Shown: positions 61,210 through 64,000 of the stretch, piece by piece
Position numbering within the stretch: position 1 is the stretch's first letter
Layout of the letters: each line of letters starts with the position of its first letter
Program-made: the position numbers and the translations under genes
The notes under the pieces: generated by a model
What the model was told of the DNA's origin: nothing
Database searches by the model: none
What the model saw: only the letters and a program-made list of their open reading frames with translations
Source of the DNA: Cinclus cinclus
Taxonomy: Eukaryota > Chordata > Aves > Passeriformes > Cinclidae
Direction of reading: 5' to 3'
DNA: 64,000 bases
Assembly: GCF_963662255.1 (NCBI RefSeq)
Contig: NC_085067.1
Location: 992,001 to 1,056,000 of the forward strand

Positions 61210-61258
61210 GTAGAGGATGCCATGCTAATGTTTGACAAGACGACCAACAGGCATAGAG
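61210..61258 (+). CDS. MSI2: MSI2 internal coding exon: middle of RRM2, up to RNP1
   Basis: This exon encodes 16 residues, VEDAMLMFDKTTNRHR, followed by the first base of a glycine codon. It continues directly from the upstream exon and leads into the RNP1 motif (GFGFVTF in the family), whose first codon is split across the downstream junction. Val-Glu-Asp-Ala identifies MSI2; MSI1 has Val-Asp-Asp-Ala. The exon is phase 0 at its 5' end and phase 1 at its 3' end, and its 49 nt are not a multiple of three, so skipping would shift the frame. The acceptor is preceded by a strong pyrimidine tract ending CTTGCAG, and the donor is GAG|GTAAGA. The next coding exon, which should start with the rest of RNP1, was not found before the window ends. 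Confidence 0.97.
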
Positions 61259-61264
61259 GTAAGA
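61256..61264 (+). promoter_or_regulatory. MSI2: 5' splice site after the MSI2 49-nt exon
   Basis: The junction is GAG|GTAAGA. It lies one base into the Gly codon that begins RNP1, which matches the phase expected for Musashi RRM2. Confidence 0.9.
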
Positions 61265-61982
61265 GGGGTTGGGAGCTCTGACCTCACAGTGTGTGGCAGC
61301 TTTGCATGGGGGAGCAAAAACCAGATTCAGTGAGATGAGCCGGTGGCTAAATCCATGGCACTAAATCCTCTGTCCTGCAGGTAGCAGAGGAGGGGCTGGT
61401 TGCATGGAATGCCCCGTGCACGTGGATTTTCTTGTTACAAGTGACTTTCCTGGTCAGTCTCATGACCTTTCTTTGGGAGAAGCATTGTCAGGCTCCCTGA
61501 GAGAGAAAATCCCATGGAGCTGGATGTGCTGAGGCTGCAGGGAAGCAGAAGGTTTGTACCAAGGTGGCTGGCATCAGTTAAGCTAGGCATAAGTCCATTT
61601 AAGCTGAAATACCAGGAAATGGAGGTGCTAAACCCTCCACTGGGATTGCAAGTGTGCTGGAGTTCTGAAGCTGACTGAGGGCTGCTCATCTCCCAGCAGT
61701 GGTAGCTCAGAACAAGCAGGATCTCCAGAAGAGGAATTTCCCTGCGTGTATTTCACAAGGGAGATGAGGTTTCACCATTGCACAGCTCTTTGAAAAGGAG
61801 CTGAGGGTTATTTTCTCTGTCAGGGCCCTTCTTTTTAGTGGGAATGAACGATGCTGCTCTGTCTCTGGGAGAGCTGTTCCCATTCCTGCTGCATTCCCGA
61901 GCTCTGGCAGCACTGCACTCTGCTGGGAGCAAACAGACAGAGGCTGCCCTGGGGACAGGCTCCAAGGCCCCCTGATTCCCTG

Positions 61983-62003
61983 ATGGAGATGGAGATGGAG
62001 ATG
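61983..62003 (+). repeat. (ATGGAG)3.5 hexanucleotide repeat
   Basis: Three full ATGGAG units and a partial one. It gives a Met-Glu run in a chance ORF. Confidence 0.9.
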
Positions 62004-62539
62004 GGTTTTGTGCTGTGGTTTGGGGTGGGAGGCAGCACGTGGCTCCTGCCCCTGGCTTGGTCTGGTGGTTGTCTCAGGCACGGAGCTGTCAGCTGCTCTC
62101 AGTGGTTTGGGGAGGCTGCCAGGGGGTGGAAGGAGCCTGTGCCCATCCAGGATGGGAGCCCTGGGAAGGGGAGAGGGGGGCAGGCTCTCCACTCCCCTCC
62201 ATCTCCACACAGGGTCAGCAGAGCCTCTCAGTGCTCTGGGCTTTGCTGTAAGCAGAGACTCGGGGTGAGCAGATGGCTGGGTGAGTCAGGCAAGCCTCCA
62301 GGACAGCATTCCCTCCCTCTCCCTCCCAGGCACCGATTCCTCTCGGAAGTCAGGGACTGTATTACCCCGGAAAGTTCAGCAGCAGCGAGCAAAAGACGTG
62401 TTTGGGAAGATCAGCTCTTCAGAGCCAGGGATGCTGTGGTGTGTGCACAGCCAGTGCCCTTCCATTTGTAACAGGGACCTGTTCAAAGCTCTTAGGTTGA
62501 AAAGTTCAACCCCTGACAACTTCCTTTTATATCCAGGGA

Positions 62540-63044
62540 ATTTTCCATCCTTCTCCTTGCAGTCACCCTTAAATGAGCCATAAATACTCTAATCCATTCA
62601 GGATTTTGGCATGTTGTTTGTTGCATTTAAAAGCTGCCTGATGCGGAGCTTTGGTGCTGGCCACAAGGGCCCCATGGCCCTGTGGTCTGGGGGCAAGGAG
62701 AACTGGGGGTGTCTGGTCCCAGCAAGGCTTGCACTCAGCAGGTTTGGTTTCTGGCAGTGGTGGAGGTATTCTCCATTTGTTGAAATGTCCCAAATCCTGG
62801 AGCTGGGTTCCCACCTGTCTGTGCCTGCAGTGAGCTCCGTTCCTGCCCACCTGGCTCGCTGTGGTCTCTACACCTTGTGCCTGCCCTGCCCGGGCTCTGC
62901 AGGGACAGAGAGCAGAGCAGGGCTGTGTGAGCCCTTGCTGTGCCTCCTGCAGGATGCTTGTCTGCTGTTCCTCAAGGTGACCCCTGCTCTGTCCCTGCCG
63001 GGGGCTCTGTGCTGCTCTAAGCACTTCCTGAGGCAGGTAAGTGT
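62540..63044 (+). promoter_or_regulatory. Strong cryptic acceptor and perfect cryptic donor pair
   Basis: A CU-rich tract ending CTCCTTGCAG (AG 62561-62562) and a CAG|GTAAGT donor (junction 63036/63037) would define a 474-nt exon. From the phase-1 upstream MSI2 exon it would read four codons and then TGA. The donor alone also has a recursive-site form. Confidence 0.2.
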
Positions 63045-63290
63045 TGGTGGCTGAGCTCTGTGAGTGCTGAGCTCTGCTCCAGCAGCCCTGCTTCAGCGTT
63101 TCTGTGCTCTTTGGGGAGGCTGCAGCAGTGTGCCAGGGAGCCTGCAGGTTTGAGCATGGGTAATGAGCCCCTCAGGATGGATTCCTTGTCCACAAACATC
63201 TTCCCACTGACTTACCGGGAGTAAAGGTCTGGGGGGCACCTTAGTTGCCCTCAAACCTCTTGGGTTTTCCACAAAGGGCTTTTTCCCCAG

Positions 63291-63314
63291 TGTGTGTGTG
63301 TGTGTGTGTGTGTG
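63291..63314 (+). repeat. (TG)12 microsatellite
   Basis: Twelve perfect TG units. UG repeats in pre-mRNA can be bound by TDP-43 or CELF proteins; relevance here is unknown. Confidence 0.96.
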
Positions 63315-64000
63315 TTGAAGATGAGAGGCAACAGGTCATCCTTTGTTTTTCCCCCCTGGGAATTCTGTGAATTTATTTCACTGGCTAATTCTTTTAATAG
63401 CTTGTTTTTCCTACATGCAAGCCATGACATTTCGCTCTGCATCAGCATCCCAGTGTAAGCTCCTGGGTGAGATCTAAGTGGGGAGGAACTAAAAGCCCCA
63501 AAGGACCAAAAGCAGGCTCCAAATGCCACTGGGTGGAGGTGCTGTTACCCCAAACCCTCCCCTGTGCTCGGTGGAGTCAGGCTCTGCACCCGGGTCTGTC
63601 ACTCTGGGAACAGGACGGGCTGGAGTCCCTCTCCTGGTGAAGGAGGAGTTCTCTGGCACTCAGGAGAGCCAGCTCTGTTTGGGAGGCTGTATCCCAGGGA
63701 ACAGGCTTACCCACTGCTGGGTGAAGGGCACTGCTGCTTGTTTGCTGGGATTAGCCAAAATTCCTGTGAGCAGGGAAGCCTGGCTGCACAGCTGCCAAAG
63801 CACAGAGAGGGCTGAGCTTCAGGGGCTTACCCTGCCAAGTGCAGGTGGAAGGAAAAATCAAGTGCAAAAGGCAGAGTAAGAGACCTCTTCATCTTCACAC
63901 TTGAATTTATCCAGCCTTGTGTGGAATTCTTCCTGCTCTGTGCAGGTAGCTGGTGCTAATCAGCCTAATGAACTGGCTCAGGGCTGTGGTGATGAAGTGA

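Larger units (their letters stand above)
61259..64000 (+). other. MSI2: MSI2 intron, 5' part (downstream intron, incomplete)
   Basis: This intron follows the 49-nt exon and begins GTAAGA. It runs past the end of the window, so the exon that completes RNP1 lies beyond 64000. I looked for a codon series continuing from the split glycine into FGFVTF and did not find one. The segment holds a short ATGGAG repeat (61983-62003), a strong acceptor-like site at 62562, a perfect CAG|GTAAGT donor-like site at 63036 and a (TG)12 microsatellite. Long ORFs through 61851-62471 and 62611-63054 look like chance. Confidence 0.9.

Noticed and set aside
61851..62471. 206-codon open frame on the + strand
   Set aside because: It runs through an ATGGAG repeat and G-rich intron sequence, with Trp- and Cys-rich content typical of chance frames and no recognisable domain.
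1..64000. CRISPR arrays, tRNA, rRNA, snRNA or intact retroviral genes
   Set aside because: No regularly spaced palindromic repeats, no cloverleaf or snRNA consensus, and no gag, pol or env-like frames were seen on either strand.

Overview
The window is vertebrate nuclear DNA, almost certainly from a bird and probably a songbird. The evidence is two short exons with canonical GT-AG splice sites set in very long introns, a low density of interspersed repeats, and three degraded 3' fragments of CR1 LINEs whose wording is typical of avian, especially passerine, genomes. There is no prokaryotic gene organisation.

The only protein-coding gene I can support is MSI2 (Musashi RNA-binding protein 2), on the + strand. 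Two consecutive internal exons are present. Exon A (10157-10249, 93 nt, 31 codons) carries the start of the second RNA-recognition motif, including RNP2. Exon B (61210-61258, 49 nt, 16 codons plus one base) carries the next part of RRM2 and ends on the first base of the glycine that opens RNP1. Residues that differ between the two vertebrate Musashi paralogues (Ala-Asn-Thr-Val-Val and Val-Glu-Asp-Ala) fit MSI2, not MSI1. The rest is intron: the end of one intron (1-10156), a complete intron of 50,960 bp (10250-61209), and the start of a third (61259-64000).

The intronic sequence holds: (i) three CR1 fragments (23174-23386 +, 43330-43440 -, 52583-52796 -); (ii) three probable copies of ancient MIR/CORE-type SINEs (about 23885-24010, 31328-31490, 53805-53960); (iii) two minisatellites (4701-4790 and 7865-8110), a short CAGGTG triplication (13731-13758), an exact 28-bp duplication (44791-44846), a (GGTTT)n array and many homopolymer or pyrimidine tracts, the largest an 82-nt T tract; and (iv) about twenty AT-rich, non-repetitive stretches with the texture of conserved noncoding elements, offered only as candidates because no alignment could be run.

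The most interesting candidate is an unannotated cassette micro-exon at about 25545-25583. It has a 75-nt AG-free zone, a long CU-rich tract, a tandem CAGCAG acceptor and a perfect GTAAGT donor. Inclusion between exons A and B would put two consecutive TGA stops in frame, so it could be a poison exon controlling MSI2 output. Other candidates are recursive-splice-like CAG|GTAAG sites at 830, 47217 and 63036, and minisatellites that repeat a CAGGTG core which is both an E-box and a 5' splice-site look-alike. I found no RNA genes, no intact mobile element, no CRISPR and no other gene. The many ORFs of 60 to 270 codons appear to be chance.
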